A stretch of DNA of 64,000 nucleotides. It comes from Lasiosphaeria ovina. Lineage: Eukaryota > Ascomycota > Sordariomycetes > Sordariales > Lasiosphaeriaceae. The stretch is taken from NCBI GenBank assembly GCA_033439765.1, contig JAULSN010000001.1, forward strand, positions 5,394,001-5,458,000, read 5' to 3'. Every line of letters begins with the position of its first letter. Positions within the stretch are counted from its first letter, which is position 1. The notes under the pieces were generated by a model. That model made no database searches and was not told the origin of the DNA. It worked only from the letters and a program-made list of their open reading frames with translations. The position numbers and the translations under genes are program-made. Below are positions 62,775 through 64,000 of the stretch, piece by piece.

Positions 62775-64000
62775 AGCGCCGGTTGTCGTAGTTGTCGCGC
62801 CTGCCGTCGTCTTTGGGTTATGTAGTTCTAACTAATAGTTCCAATGTCTTGTAAAGGAGCGAAGGAGAAGAAGACGAAGAAGAAGAAGAAAGGAGCACCA
62901 CACACGTCGTTACGTCACGTCACGTCACAGTCCACACAGGCCGAGTTTGTCACGAGAATTGCCAAGAGATTCAAGAACGAAGACGTGTGTGCCTGGGTGA
63001 AGCGTCCCTTTTCTATCTTCTAGGATCGGGACCCGGGAGAGAATAAAACAGATAACATGCAAGCCACCATCGCCTAGACCCGCCGGCCCCTGGTCAGGAA
63101 TGCTGGAGAAGAGAGCTAAGTAGAGAAGAGGCTCTGCCCGCAGCACACAGCACAGTGGCGAGACTGGACTGGACCGGCTCCGTGTCTGCCTCGAGCGCCC
63201 GCCGAGGCCTGAAGGGGAATGGGATGCGAGCGCGCTATCGAAAGGGTGCAGCTCATAATTGCAACTGGAACAGAACGCTACTACCCTCGCACAAAAGCTG
63301 GGTGCGGCTGAGCCTCGAGGGAACGAGGGGACGCGCCCAGACAAGGATGCTTGCTCTCTCTCTCACGGGCCACGGCAGATCGGCTATCAAGCCCGTCCCA
63401 CGCCAACCAATCAACCGATCTGCTTGACGGGGTAGAGCCTCGTGAGACTTCATGTGGAGCGGAAGGACAGCGAAAAGACAGAGGATTGAGGCTCTGAAAC
63501 AAGCACAAGCATTCCGTTCGATGCCATCACCTGAGCGTGGGTGGCCTGCATTGCATTTGGTGGCGTTCTCTTCCCCGTGCGCCTTTTTCCTTGGCTCTGG
63601 GGTTCATTCATCTGTGAATTTTTTACAAAGTTTGCCTTTTTTGTGTCGTCGTCTTATTTCCGTCTTCCTTCGGATTCTTCAACGACGAGACAGACGGTTT
63701 GATCAGGAGGTTGGAAAGCAACTCAATAAACGGGGTGCTGCTGGTGCTGGCATGGATGGCTTGCTGCGGCTGATGAGACTTGAGGGGTCTTGGCTCTGGC
63801 CATATTCCGTATTTCCATGGTATCTTGTCCGTACTCCGTACTACCACTGCATAAAAAGGAGGAGAGTGCGCGCTAGGAAACAGTCGTTGCGAGCCAATGC
63901 AAATGGATGAATGAATCAATGAATGGATGCGCATCCATAATTATTATTATTAGCGCGGCAATAGCCCCCCCCCCCCAGCGTCACTGCCGAGAGCCAGGCC
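62775..64000. other. Window end, no gene seen
   Basis: Promoter side of the MARVEL gene, a (GAAGAA)n stretch near 62865-62890 and a CGTCA repeat near 62907-62928. The remaining open frames (for example 63452-63910 on the plus strand) have no recognisable product. A C run closes the window at 63967-63976. Confidence 0.5.

Noticed and set aside
63452..63910. 152-codon plus-strand frame near the window end
   Set aside because: No domain, no consistent codon usage and no splice context; left as non-coding.

Overview
The window reads as nuclear DNA of a filamentous ascomycete (Pezizomycotina, most likely Sordariomycetes and plausibly Sordariales). The evidence is short GT..AG introns with CTAAC/CTGAC-type branch sites, a Zn2Cys6 regulator, an esterase-NACHT NLR, fungal-type PEX5, ORC1, ATG14 and Hem25 proteins, GC-rich coding sequence and AT-richer gaps. 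No species can be named from sequence alone. No tRNA, rRNA, CRISPR array or intact transposon was recognised. All exon-intron models are hand-built from reading frame, splice signals and protein logic; there is no transcript support.

Layout. 0.9-8.4 kb, + strand: alkaline ceramidase, prefoldin subunit 1 and a charged coiled-coil protein. 9.6-20.3 kb, - strand: Hem25-type mitochondrial carrier, COG8, a SesB-like esterase-NACHT NLR and ORC1. 22.0-29.2 kb: a conserved protein of unknown function (+), prefoldin subunit 5 (-), a MYND/SET protein (+) and a Yippee/Mis18-like coiled-coil protein (-). 29.8-37.8 kb: a REX1-type RNA exonuclease (+), PEX5 (-) and a mitochondrial two-RRM protein (-). 37.8-42.8 kb is gene-free and partly AT-rich. 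42.8-45.8 kb (+) encodes a large unrecognised signal-peptide/TM/coiled-coil repeat protein. 45.8-49.8 kb is a nested repeat tract, and 50-52 kb shows no clear gene. 51.9-62.8 kb: ATG14 (-), two proteins of unknown function (+), a Zn2Cys6 regulator (+) and a Gln-rich MARVEL protein (-).

Most genes are unrelated housekeeping functions (sphingolipid turnover, prefoldin, heme/glycine transport, Golgi tethering, replication, RNA processing, peroxisome import, autophagy) with no sign of a biosynthetic cluster. Prefoldin subunits 1 and 5 belong to one complex but sit 20 kb apart on opposite strands.

The strangest part is 42.8-49.8 kb. A gene with freshly duplicated coiled-coil repeats is followed by about 4 kb of several repeat families. 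Many units carry short dyads (GGCA-N5-TGCC, GACACC-AA-GGTGTC, GACTG-N6-CAGTC). One hairpin occurs in two copies that differ by a matched T-A to C-G change in the stem, which suggests that base pairing is conserved. Other noteworthy points are a 3-nt micro-exon in the ceramidase gene, a start codon split by an intron in the RRM gene, and a zinc-cluster motif assembled from three exons, one of them 21 nt.
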